Shown: piece after piece, positions 25,705-33,557 of the stretch
Layout: each line of letters begins with the position of its first letter
Numbering within the stretch: the first letter of the stretch is position 1
NCBI GenBank assembly: GCA_900313705.1
Contig: OMSJ01000006.1
Span: 1 to 64,000 of the forward strand
DNA: 64,000 nucleotides
Origin: an uncultured Prevotellaceae bacterium
Lineage (GTDB): Bacteria; Bacteroidota; Bacteroidia; Bacteroidales; Bacteroidaceae
Reading direction: 5' to 3'
Notes under the pieces: model-generated
The model's database searches: none
Told to the model about the DNA's origin: nothing
Seen by the model: only the letters and a program-made list of their open reading frames with translations
Program-made: the position numbers and the translations under genes

Positions 25705-26220
25705 ATGACAAACGACGACAACATCAACATAGAGCGCATACGAAGCGGCGAGACAAGTGAGTTCGCACAGCTGGTAAAGCGTTACGGCCCATCGCTCATG
25801 GTGTTCGTCGGACGCATTGTGGGGGTGCAGGAGGACACGGAGGACGTGGTGCAGAACACTTTCGTCGCTGCCTATCAACACTTGAAGGACTACGACCCGC
25901 AGAAGGCATCGCTGCCGACTTGGCTCCAACGCATTGCCTATCACGAAGCGCTCTACCATCTGCGGAAGCGAAAACGGCAAGTCGTGTTGCCGCTTAACAT
26001 AAGTGATGACGTTCCCGACGAGCTGCCTGAAGACACGACAGCACAGCAACTGGACGAAGCCATACAGCAGCTCTCACCCGAGGACCAGATGCTCCAGATT
26101 GCCTACATCATCAACCAGGCGGGCGAAGCCACAGCTCGCGAGGTGTCGCGCCTCACCAGCCAACTTCACCGCATACGACAAAGACTCAGAATCATCTTAA
26201 CACACAAGAACCATGAATAA
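25705..26220 (+). CDS. ECF-type RNA polymerase sigma factor
   Basis: A 171-residue sigma-70 family factor. Region 2 is clear (FAQLVKRYGPSLMVFVGRIV, DTEDVVQNTFVAAYQHL, LPTWLQRIAYHEALYHLRKR), and the linker is acidic (DDVPDELPEDTTAQ). Region 4 is short and unusual: after LSPEDQMLQIAYIINQ the usual helix-turn-helix stretch is reduced to EATAREVSRLTSQLHRIRQR. Binding to -35 DNA may therefore be altered. Its last codons overlap the start of the anti-sigma-like gene by 8 nt. Confidence 0.88.
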   Translation: MTNDDNINIERIRSGETSEFAQLVKRYGPSLMVFVGRIVGVQEDTEDVVQNTFVAAYQHLKDYDPQKASLPTWLQRIAYHEALYHLRKRKRQVVLPLNISDDVPDELPEDTTAQQLDEAIQQLSPEDQMLQIAYIINQAGEATAREVSRLTSQLHRIRQRLRIILTHKNHE

Positions 26221-26884
26221 CGACAACCGCCTGCGCCTGAGCGAAGCGAAGAACCTTTTCCGCCAAGCCCTGCAGCGACAGAACGACCGAGCAGCAGGCA
26301 TGAAGATGCCCGACGACATGGAGCAAAGGGTGATGGGAAGCCTCACCCCTAACCCCTCTCCGAGGAGAAGGGAACCTTCCTCCCAGCCGCTTCGACGTTC
26401 TCCCCTCCTTTGGAGGGGGATAGGGGGAGGCTGCATTGCTGTCGCAGCCAGCGTGCTCTTGCTCATCATGCTTAATATAGAAAAGCCGAAGCCTGATCAA
26501 CAGCCTCCTGTTATAGCAGAAGTAGTGACGGAGCCGCAGCCTATTATCCCTGACGAACCTGTTGAACACGCCAATCCTACTAAGCCTATTATACCCGTTA
26601 AGGTTGCCAAAACAGCTGCACCTAAGAAGCAACTTGCCGAGGCAGAACTTCCCGATACGCTCGGGCAAGGCATCTTCGAGTCGGAAGAAAACGTTCGGCT
26701 CGCCGTGCAGATGCTTAGCGAATGCGAAGCCACCATACGCCACGAGGAGCAACAAGTGAATAACAGAATCATAGAAGCAACGTTCAATGCCTTGCCACAA
26801 GCTGAGAATGCCTTGCTTGTCACCAACGAGAACGGCGACTTTGAAGTGATAGAAGTCAGCGAACAAACTGCCATCGAAATATAA
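26213..26884 (+). CDS. Probable anti-sigma / membrane regulator of the ECF operon
   Basis: A 223-residue protein with a cytosolic N-terminal part (MNNDNRLRLSEAKNLFRQAL), one membrane segment (about 88-104, GCIAVAASVLLLIMLNI) and a Pro-rich outer part. Position after, and overlap with, a sigma gene is the main reason for the call; there is no ZAS zinc motif. Residues about 44-85 (PNPSPRRREPSS...PLLWRGIGGG) are encoded by a repeat element and probably inserted between the cytosolic part and the membrane helix. Confidence 0.68.
   Translation: MNNDNRLRLSEAKNLFRQALQRQNDRAAGMKMPDDMEQRVMGSLTPNPSPRRREPSSQPLRRSPLLWRGIGGGCIAVAASVLLLIMLNIEKPKPDQQPPVIAEVVTEPQPIIPDEPVEHANPTKPIIPVKVAKTAAPKKQLAEAELPDTLGQGIFESEENVRLAVQMLSECEATIRHEEQQVNNRIIEATFNALPQAENALLVTNENGDFEVIEVSEQTAIEI
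26340..26434. repeat. In-frame repeat inside the anti-sigma-like gene
   Basis: CTCACCCCTAACCCCTCTCC (26342) and CTCCTTTGGAGGGGGATAGG (26404) form inverted arms, with a shorter GAGGAGAAGGGA / TTCTCCCCTCC pair inside. The element keeps the frame and lies just before the codons for the transmembrane helix. Confidence 0.7.
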
Positions 26885-26904
26885 ACCCCTAAACTAAATA
26901 GAAA

Positions 26905-27891
26905 ATGAAAACTACAGCAAAACTCGTGACGCTCTTCTTGCTCGTCCTCACTTCAAGTCTCAAGGCGCAGGAAGAATACATCAGTCAGGAAGCACGAATT
27001 CAGCAAGCATTCGAGCAAATTGCGAATGCGAAGGGCATCGAGCACTCCGTGAACAAATACATTGAACGCGACGAAAAGGCATTCGATAAGGTGCTGGAGG
27101 AAACGGAAATCCACAACTTCCGCATCGGACGTGCCAACTTCAAGCTCCTTGACAAGCTACAGGAAGTCTTCACATCGCTCGAAAGCAACAACCGCCTGTT
27201 GTCTATTTACACAGACTTCAACCCGATAGAGTACAGCACTCGGCAGAAGTGGAACATCAAGACCAACAAAGATGCCATCATCATCGGCGCACGGCCACGT
27301 TCGAGCTATGCCATAGCAGGCTATCAAGACTCTGGAAACAAGGACTTCCGCACCGTCTATGCCGTCGAATGGTGGGACACGGACGACAAGGACATACGCC
27401 AAGGCATACTTGTCCGCACCTATGGCGAGAAAGTGCAGAAGCGAGATGGAGACATTAATATGGGGGCTTTGCCCTACAATGAAGAGGCATGGAAAAGGTA
27501 CGAGGCATGGAGACAGAAACTGCAAAATGTGCAGAGAATCGTTTCAGGAATGACTGACTCAACCAACATTCCCTTCGATGGCACGAGCCTGAAAGAGTGG
27601 ATGAATAATGGCATCGGACACCTGGAGAGTGACGACTGGCTGCGCATCTTCGGACTGCTCACCCAACAGATAGAAGATGCTACCGGAAGCAATCTGAAGT
27701 CTATGACAAAGGAGGAGTTGGTGGTGGCTTCTAACTTGGTACTGCAGCTTTGCAAGGATGCGCCTATCGATGACGACGAGATTGAGATGTGCTGCAAACG
27801 CCTAAACTTCGTAGCAGCCAAGGTCTCTGCACATAGCATGTACGTCGGCGACACACTCCGACTCGCCATGAAAAGGCTGAGGAGAGAATAA
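26905..27891 (+). CDS. Secreted protein of unknown function in the ECF operon
   Basis: A 328-residue protein with signal peptide MKTTAKLVTLFLLVLTSSLKA, probably periplasmic. I do not recognise a family. It is helical at the start (EARIQQAFEQIANAKGIEHS), has a beta-rich middle (WNIKTNKDAIIIGARPRSSYAIAGYQ, TVYAVEWWDTDD) and a C-terminal helical part with two Cys in LCKDAPIDDDEIEMCCKRL. It follows the anti-sigma-like gene by 20 nt and is likely the output or sensor of the operon. Confidence 0.65.
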   Translation: MKTTAKLVTLFLLVLTSSLKAQEEYISQEARIQQAFEQIANAKGIEHSVNKYIERDEKAFDKVLEETEIHNFRIGRANFKLLDKLQEVFTSLESNNRLLSIYTDFNPIEYSTRQKWNIKTNKDAIIIGARPRSSYAIAGYQDSGNKDFRTVYAVEWWDTDDKDIRQGILVRTYGEKVQKRDGDINMGALPYNEEAWKRYEAWRQKLQNVQRIVSGMTDSTNIPFDGTSLKEWMNNGIGHLESDDWLRIFGLLTQQIEDATGSNLKSMTKEELVVASNLVLQLCKDAPIDDDEIEMCCKRLNFVAAKVSAHSMYVGDTLRLAMKRLRRE

Positions 27892-28123
27892 GTTAGCCGC
27901 AACAAGAAGACCTACTTCAAGGCATAGAGCCGAAGTCAGGACAAGTAACTAAAGGACATAGTAATGTTTTACTTCATAAATTGGTGCGCCACCCTGCTCC
28001 TGCGTCGCGAGATGCGGGAGCTGTTTATATAACCCTCATGTGTGTCGTTGGCAAACATCATATGGGTCATTAAGAAAGTAGGCGTGTCTAATCTGCGAAT
28101 TAGGCGTGCCGTGTTGATAAACA

Positions 28124-28155
28124 AAGCGTGCCGTGTTGTTGAACACGGCACGCTT
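28124..28155 (-). terminator. Terminator after V-ATPase subunit B
   Basis: AAGCGTGCCGTGTT (28124-28137) and AACACGGCACGCTT (28142-28155) form a perfect 14-bp stem with a 4-nt loop, 18 nt past the subunit B stop. A further copy of GGCGTGCCGTGTTGATAA lies just beyond. It ends the operon directly after B. Confidence 0.8.
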
Positions 28156-28172
28156 GCTTATTAGGAATCTTC

Positions 28173-29495
28173 TTACTTCCAGTAGATGTCGGTGAACTCT
28201 TTCTTGATGTTCACCTCTTCGAGCTTGAAGTACTTGCGGAAGAGGCTCCACGTCACGTCGAGCATCTCCTCGGTATTGAGATTGACGTCGATGGCAAGGA
28301 GTTTGCTCGAATAGTCCTTCGCGAAGTCGAGACAACGGTTGTCGTAGTCGGTGAGGTCGAAGCCGTTCTCCAGCTTTGTCTTGGCATTGGCTGCGTCGGC
28401 ATAGAGTCGGATGGCTGCGTTCATCACTTGGCTGTGGTCTTTACGTGTCTTCTTACCAGCGACGAGTTGCTTCAGACGGCTGAGCGAGCGGAACGGATCG
28501 ACGATGACTTTGCCCACATCACTATCGCGACGCAGATAGAGCTGACCCTCCGTGATGTAACCCGTGTTATCGGGCACGGCGTGCGTAATATCGCCGCCGG
28601 ACAGGGTTGTCACGGCGATGATGGTAATGGAGCCGCCGCCTGCGCTCTCGGGGAACTGAACGGCCTTCTCGTAGATCTTCGCCAAGTCGGAATAGAGCGA
28701 GCCAGGCATGGAGTCCTTCGATGGGATTTGGTCCATACGGTTGCTCACGATGGAGAGTGAGTCGGCATAGCTGGTCATGTCGGTCAGCAGGACGAGTACC
28801 GTCTCATGCTTCTCGACAGCAAAGTACTCGGCAGCCGTCAACGCCATGTCGGGAATGAGGAGTCGCTCGACGGCAGGGTCTTCGGTGGTGTTGATGAAAC
28901 TAATGATGCGGTCGAGCGCACCGGCACCAGCGAAGGTGTTGCGGAAGAAGTAGTAGTCGTCGTTAGTCATACCCATGCCACCCAGGATAATCTTGTCAGC
29001 CTTGGCACGCATGGCAACGAGGGCCATTACTTCGTTGAACGGCTGGTCGGGGTCGGCGAAGAAAGGAATCTTCTGGCCCGATACGAGCGTATTGTTGAGG
29101 TCGATGCCGGCAATACCCGTGGCGATGAGTTCGCTGGGCTGCTTACGGCGAACAGGGTTCACAGAGGGGCCGCCAATCTCCACCTCCTTGCCTTCAACTT
29201 CTGGCCCGCCGTCGATGGGCTGACCATAAGCGTTGAAGAAGCGTCCTGCCAGCTGGTCGCTGACCTTGAGGGAAGGACTCTTGCCGAGGAACACGACCTC
29301 TGCATTGGTGGGAATGCCGCCTGTGCCTTCGAAGACCTGCAGCGTCACGTCGTCGCCTATTATCTTTACCACCTGGGCAAGCTTGCCGTTGATGGTTGCC
29401 AGCTCATTATAACCTACACCCTTCGCCTTGAGCGAACAGGTAGCCTTCGTTATCTGGCTTATCTTTGTATATACTTTCTGAAATGCTGTACTCAT
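28173..29495 (-). CDS. atpB: V-type ATP synthase subunit B
   Basis: A 440-residue regulatory (non-catalytic) B subunit of the V1 head, which alternates with A in the hexamer. The N-terminal beta barrel (KGVGYNELATINGKLAQVVK) and the nucleotide-binding core are present, with the family stretch GQKIPFFADPDQPFNEVMAL in place of a Walker A. VLVLLTDMTSYADSLSIVSN, GYITEGQLYLRRD and the LSRLKQLVAGKKTRKDHSQV region follow. It is the last gene of the operon, and a strong terminator comes right after it. The usual D, I and K genes do not follow. Confidence 0.95.
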   Translation of the reverse strand: MSTAFQKVYTKISQITKATCSLKAKGVGYNELATINGKLAQVVKIIGDDVTLQVFEGTGGIPTNAEVVFLGKSPSLKVSDQLAGRFFNAYGQPIDGGPEVEGKEVEIGGPSVNPVRRKQPSELIATGIAGIDLNNTLVSGQKIPFFADPDQPFNEVMALVAMRAKADKIILGGMGMTNDDYYFFRNTFAGAGALDRIISFINTTEDPAVERLLIPDMALTAAEYFAVEKHETVLVLLTDMTSYADSLSIVSNRMDQIPSKDSMPGSLYSDLAKIYEKAVQFPESAGGGSITIIAVTTLSGGDITHAVPDNTGYITEGQLYLRRDSDVGKVIVDPFRSLSRLKQLVAGKKTRKDHSQVMNAAIRLYADAANAKTKLENGFDLTDYDNRCLDFAKDYSSKLLAIDVNLNTEEMLDVTWSLFRKYFKLEEVNIKKEFTDIYWK

Positions 29496-29500
29496 AACTT

Positions 29501-29596
29501 GAAAGGTTTTAAGGTTTCAGGTTTTGAGGTCGCTTCACTTTCAGGTTCTGAAGTAGTAAAACCTCATAACCTTATAACCTCATAACCTTATAACCT
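29501..29596. repeat. Arm-core-arm repeat between V-ATPase A and B genes
   Basis: Left arm 29501-29530 (AAGGTTTTAAGGTTTCAGG) and inverse right arm 29557-29596 (CCTCATAACCTTATAACCTC repeated). It fills the 102-bp A-B gap, so the operon transcript would carry a hairpin here. Confidence 0.65.
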
Positions 29597-29597
29597 A

Positions 29598-31337
29598 TTA
29601 TAACATTGCTTCGATTTGCTTGATGTAGTCATAGTACTGCTCGCTCTTGTAGAGGGAGTAGTTCATCTGCTTGCAGAGGTTGATCATCTTCTTGAAGTAG
29701 TCGATGACGTCGAGGAAGGTGTCGAACTTGTAGTCGTCCTTGTCGCAGATTCTTGTAACAAGGTTCAGAATCTCTTCCTGACGTGCAAGGGGCGTCACGG
29801 CGTCCACTTCGTCGAAGGCATCCTGCTGGAGGATGACGTAGTCAATCACTTCGGACTTCCAGAAGACGATGTGGTAATCAACGGGTACGCCATCGTCGCC
29901 GAGGATGTTAATCTGCTCGGCAATCTCCTTACCGCGCTGCATACGCGTCTTGAGCTTCATAATCTTCGGTATCCACTCCTCGTTGATGTGCTCCTTGATA
30001 TATTCTGCGAACTCGGGATACTCGAGGTACTTCGAGTAGGAGTCGATGGGATTGACGGCAGGGTAACGCTTCTTGTCGGCACGGTCCTGCTCGAGTGCAT
30101 AGAAGCAACGGGCAACCTTCTTGGTGTTCTCCGTCACGGGTTCCTTCAAGTTACCGCCTGCGGGTGACACAGTTCCCAAGAAGGTGACGGAACCTACCTC
30201 GCCGTTGTTGAGATAGACATAACCGGCACGTCCGTAGAAGTTGCTTATGAGGGCGCCGAGGTCCATTGGGAAGGCATCGGGACCAGGCAACTCTTCCATA
30301 CGGTTGGACATCTCGCGGAGAGCCTGTGCCCAACGGGATGTGGAGTCGGCCATCAAGAGGACGCGGAGTCCCATCGAACGGTAATACTCTGCCATCGTCA
30401 TGGCTGTATAGACGGAAGCCTCGCGAGCTGCAACAGGCATGTTGGAGGTGTTGGCGATGATGATGGTGCGCTCCATCAGCTTGCGACCTGTATGCGGGTC
30501 AACCAGTTCGGGGAACTCGGTGAAGATTTCCACGACCTCGTTGGCACGTTCACCGCAGGCAGCGATGATGACGATGTCGGCCTCGGCCTGCTTCGAAATG
30601 GCGTGCTGGAGCACGGTCTTACCCGTACCGAAGGGACCAGGGATGAAGCCTGTACCGCCTTCCACGATGGGGTTGAACGTGTCGATGGTGCGGACGCCAG
30701 TCTCCAAGAGTTTGAATGGACGGGGCTTCTCCTTGTAGTTGGTCATGGCGAACTTCACGGGCCAGTGCTGCACCATATCGACCTGGATGTCGTTGCCTTG
30801 CTCGTCGGTCAGGACGGCAATGGTGTCGTGAATCTTGTACTGACCTTTTGCCACGATGCTCTTGACCGTCGCTGTGCCTTTCATCTGGAAGGGGACCATT
30901 ATCTTCAGGGGCTGGTGGTTCTCCTCGACCTTGCCAAGCCAGTCGCTGGCCTGCACCTTATCGCCCACCTTTGCAAGGGGTTCAAATTCCCAAAGGCGTT
31001 CGCCGTCAAGGGCTTCTGTGTATTCACCGCGCTTCAGGAAGACGCCTTCCATCTTGTCGAGGTCGTTCTGAAGTCCGTCGTAGTTGTGGCTGAGCATACC
31101 AGGGCCGAGCTGAATCTCGAGCATGTGTCCTGTGAACTCAGCTTCGGCACCGACCTTCAGGCCGCGTGTGCTTTCGAAGACCTGCACATATACATCTTGA
31201 CCGAGGATCTTGATGACCTCTGCCATCAGTCGGTCGCCGCCAGTTGTGATGTAGCATATCTCGCCCTGGAGCACGGGACCGTCCACTCGGAGCGTGACCA
31301 TGTTGGCGACAACGCCACTTACAATTCCTTTTGTCAT
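29598..31337 (-). CDS. atpA: V-type ATP synthase subunit A (catalytic)
   Basis: A 579-residue catalytic subunit of the V1 head. The beta barrel starts MTKGIVSGVVANMVTLRVDG. The V-type-specific non-homologous insertion is present, up to TIDTFNPIVEGGTGFIPGPF. Walker A is GPFGTGKT near residue 235, followed by the catalytic Glu region ACGERANEVVE and MADSTSRWAQALREMSNR. The length is normal. It can hydrolyse or make ATP only with the stalk and membrane parts, which are not coded next to it. Confidence 0.95.
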   Translation of the reverse strand: MTKGIVSGVVANMVTLRVDGPVLQGEICYITTGGDRLMAEVIKILGQDVYVQVFESTRGLKVGAEAEFTGHMLEIQLGPGMLSHNYDGLQNDLDKMEGVFLKRGEYTEALDGERLWEFEPLAKVGDKVQASDWLGKVEENHQPLKIMVPFQMKGTATVKSIVAKGQYKIHDTIAVLTDEQGNDIQVDMVQHWPVKFAMTNYKEKPRPFKLLETGVRTIDTFNPIVEGGTGFIPGPFGTGKTVLQHAISKQAEADIVIIAACGERANEVVEIFTEFPELVDPHTGRKLMERTIIIANTSNMPVAAREASVYTAMTMAEYYRSMGLRVLLMADSTSRWAQALREMSNRMEELPGPDAFPMDLGALISNFYGRAGYVYLNNGEVGSVTFLGTVSPAGGNLKEPVTENTKKVARCFYALEQDRADKKRYPAVNPIDSYSKYLEYPEFAEYIKEHINEEWIPKIMKLKTRMQRGKEIAEQINILGDDGVPVDYHIVFWKSEVIDYVILQQDAFDEVDAVTPLARQEEILNLVTRICDKDDYKFDTFLDVIDYFKKMINLCKQMNYSLYKSEQYYDYIKQIEAML

Positions 31338-31346
31338 GTTTATATT

Positions 31347-31832
31347 AATTCATAATTTTTAATTCATAATTCATAATTAAGCTACGCACCCAGCCTCATT
31401 CAACTTTGGCGAATGTCGTCTTGACGATGCTCGTCAGCAGCTTAATTAACTCTCGACAGTCTTTGAGCAGATTGTCTCCCTGCTCTGGGGTTAAGTATTC
31501 AGTCGCTTGCAGCAATTCTATCCAGTATTCACTTTCACTTGCCTCCTTCAGCGAGATATTCATCTTTGTTCCGAAATCCGGTCGCGTCTGCCCTCGCAAT
31601 GCTTCCTTTATATTGGCTCCGATGCTTGTGCCGCACCGTAGCAATTGTTTCGACATATCATATTCACCTTTTTCCTTAATGAGGTATTTCCTGAGATTCA
31701 CACAGCGGACGGCAAAAGCAAAGCTCTTCATCAGTACTGCATTAGTCTCAGCATCCCTCATAATTATGAATTGTGAATTATGAATTGTGAATTATATTGA
31801 GAATTGTGAATTATGAATTGTGAATTATATTG
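31347..31832. mobile_element. Arm-bounded cassette carrying the four-helix-bundle gene
   Basis: The left arm 31347-31380 (AATTCATAATT units ending in AATTAAGCTACGC) and right arm 31760-31832 (TAATTATGAATTGTGAATTA repeated) are inverse to each other. The gene at 31396-31761 fills the space between them. The whole insert sits between the DUF2764 and subunit A genes, which normally adjoin. Confidence 0.6.
31396..31761 (-). CDS. Four-helix-bundle protein (S23/23S rRNA intervening-sequence family)
   Basis: A 121-residue, mainly helical protein of the family often found in 23S rRNA intervening sequences, with relatives (Avd) in diversity-generating retroelements. The conserved pattern is visible: FAVRCVNLRKYLI, LLRCGTSIGANIKEALRG, DFGTKMNISLKEASESEYWI and a final helix. 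The start lies in the repeat arm; Met11 (MKSFAF) is another choice. It is foreign to a V-ATPase operon, and both flanks are repeat arms. No reverse transcriptase is nearby. Its function is unknown. Confidence 0.85.
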   Translation of the reverse strand: MRDAETNAVLMKSFAFAVRCVNLRKYLIKEKGEYDMSKQLLRCGTSIGANIKEALRGQTRPDFGTKMNISLKEASESEYWIELLQATEYLTPEQGDNLLKDCRELIKLLTSIVKTTFAKVE

Positions 31833-32688
31833 AGAATTCTTCGGGGACTTTTGCCTCGCCTCTCAGGTCGTCGATTATCTTCCGGAAGGTTTCCTTGCCT
31901 TGTTCGACGTCGAGCTTTGCCCAGCGCTCAAGCATCTGTAGTTTGCAGAGGTAGGCAAAGACGGCTTCCATGCTGAAGGGTTCGAAGAAGGTTCTATCGT
32001 CGAGCCAGACCCACTTGAAGGCGTCAATCATCTTCTCCTTGCGGACGGGGTCCTCCTCATCGACTATCTTCATAAGCTGCGGGATGTAGTCGAACTCCAG
32101 CCCGAGATTGAAGTCTTTGGTCTTGTTCTCTCGTATCATTTCCTGCACCTCGCCTTCTCCCTTGATGAAGTCGCCGACGCTCCAGCCTTGGCTGCGTGCG
32201 AGCATGGCTGTGAGAATGTTGGTGATGTCGAGGTTGAGCTTGTACCAGCGTCGCATCATGCGGTTGGGGCAGGTGCGGATAGCGTAGTCGAGGAACTGGA
32301 AGGCCATCTCGTCCTCGGGGAAGTAGCCTGCCTTGTCCTTGTTGAAGGCGTACTCGCGGGCGAAGATGCTCATGAAGGCCGGATAGCGATGCACGTTGAA
32401 GTTGATTTCTCTGGCACTGGTAATGAGGTCACGCAGTTGTTCGAGCGAGAAGTTGCCCATCTGCGTAATCTCGGCCTCGGGGTCTTTGAGCAGCTTGACG
32501 AGGTTGACACAATCGAAGTGGAGGAAGAAGTAGAACAGCAACTTCTTGTCTTGCTCCGAGAGAACCTCCTCGCACTGCTCCCGCATGTCCTCGATGCCCA
32601 CTCCCGGCTTTGTGTCCTGCAGGTCAATGTCCGGCAAGCCGGCTATCATGCAATAGTAATTGGCCATCTCCTCAGAAGAGCATTTCAA
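31825..32688 (-). CDS. DUF2764 protein of the V-ATPase operon
   Basis: A 287-residue protein found next to V-ATPase genes in Bacteroidota, in the place where a subunit C-like stalk protein is expected. It starts MKCSSEEMANYYCMIAGLPD and is mainly helical, with RRWYKLNLDITNILTAMLAR and LCKLQMLERWAKLDVEQGKE. I infer a stator or peripheral role from its place. It overlaps the end of the subunit E gene by 17 nt. The start could also be Met8 (MANYYCM), which is the more usual start for the family and would abolish the overlap. Its last codons (EFSI) and stop lie at the edge of the repeat arm. Confidence 0.8.
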   Translation of the reverse strand: MKCSSEEMANYYCMIAGLPDIDLQDTKPGVGIEDMREQCEEVLSEQDKKLLFYFFLHFDCVNLVKLLKDPEAEITQMGNFSLEQLRDLITSAREINFNVHRYPAFMSIFAREYAFNKDKAGYFPEDEMAFQFLDYAIRTCPNRMMRRWYKLNLDITNILTAMLARSQGWSVGDFIKGEGEVQEMIRENKTKDFNLGLEFDYIPQLMKIVDEEDPVRKEKMIDAFKWVWLDDRTFFEPFSMEAVFAYLCKLQMLERWAKLDVEQGKETFRKIIDDLRGEAKVPEEFSI

Positions 32689-33259
32689 TGAGTTGTGGAC
32701 GCAGGAAGTTCTTGAAGTAGGTTTCGAACTCTTCCTTGCCGAAGTTCACCTTGTAGCTGCCGTCGGCTGGAGCGATGGTCAGAAGGGTATCCTTTCCATT
32801 TACCTTATTGATAGTCACACCCTTATCGAGAAGAGCCTTTGCCTTGGCTGCGAAGTATGCCTTGAGGCTGTCTGCTTCGCTACTGGAAATGACGACTGGC
32901 TCATTGGCAGACCACTTCTCAGCGAGGGCTACGGCAAACTGCCCCAGGAAGTCGGGATTTGCGGCAAGCCCGGCAACGGCTTCCTTGACCACGCCGTCTG
33001 TCAGGACGTTTGTCACCTCGCTCTTGAGGGCACTGAGTGCCTGACCGGTGTACATCTTCAGTTCGTTACGCGTGTTGGCATCGGTCTCGGCGGCCTTCTT
33101 CTGTGCCTGAGCCGCTATGTCCTGTGCCTGCTGACGAGCTTCCTGCAGAATCTTCTCTGCCTGCTGCTTTGCTTCCTGGATGATGCGGTCGGCCTCAGCC
33201 TGTCCCTTTTCCACGCCTTCGCGAAGGATTTTCTCAGTGAGTTCTTGTATCTTTTCCAT
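32672..33259 (-). CDS. atpE: V-type ATP synthase subunit E
   Basis: A 195-residue peripheral stalk subunit. The long N-terminal coiled coil is obvious (IIQEAKQQAEKILQEARQQA, DIAAQAQKKAAETDANTRNE). A globular C-terminal domain follows, with KVNFGKEEFETYFKNFLRP. It is the first gene of the operon. A 22-bp palindrome array lies 170-250 bp upstream. Confidence 0.87.
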   Translation of the reverse strand: MEKIQELTEKILREGVEKGQAEADRIIQEAKQQAEKILQEARQQAQDIAAQAQKKAAETDANTRNELKMYTGQALSALKSEVTNVLTDGVVKEAVAGLAANPDFLGQFAVALAEKWSANEPVVISSSEADSLKAYFAAKAKALLDKGVTINKVNGKDTLLTIAPADGSYKVNFGKEEFETYFKNFLRPQLIEMLF

Positions 33260-33425
33260 TACTCTTTTTTATGTGTTTTTACAATTTACGGCACGAAGGT
33301 ACAAAATTCCTTTGGGATTTCAATGCTTCCGCCTAAAAAAAATGCCCTATCTGCTGTTATATGCAACAGATAGGACATCGTCGCGGCATTATTAATATGA
33401 TAATCCGCAAAAATAACCTATAGAA

Positions 33426-33513
33426 AGAAGTACGTGTACTTGTCGCCATAAGTACGTGTACTTATCCGAATAACTACGTGGACTTATCCCCATAAGTACG
33501 GGTACTTATCTGA
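33426..33513. promoter_or_regulatory. Four-unit 22-bp palindrome array upstream of the V-ATPase operon
   Basis: The core 4-mers start at 33430, 33452, 33474 and 33496, exactly 22 bp apart: GTACGTGTAC, GTACGTGTAC, CTACGTGGAC, GTACGGGTAC. The flanks are AATAA/TTATC-like. The gap 33260-33858 otherwise holds the element at 33558-33822 and a weak -7-like TACCTTCG near 33295. Confidence 0.75.
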
Positions 33514-33557
33514 CCCTCTCCCAGAGAGGGTAGCAAGGGATGGGATTATCATTTATT

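Noticed and set aside
27892..28172. Remnant of V-ATPase subunit D after subunit B
   Set aside because: The 281-bp gap holds a terminator and only short frames; none resembles subunit D, I or K.
31396..31761. Diversity-generating retroelement based on the Avd-like four-helix protein
   Set aside because: No reverse transcriptase and no template/variable repeat pair are nearby.
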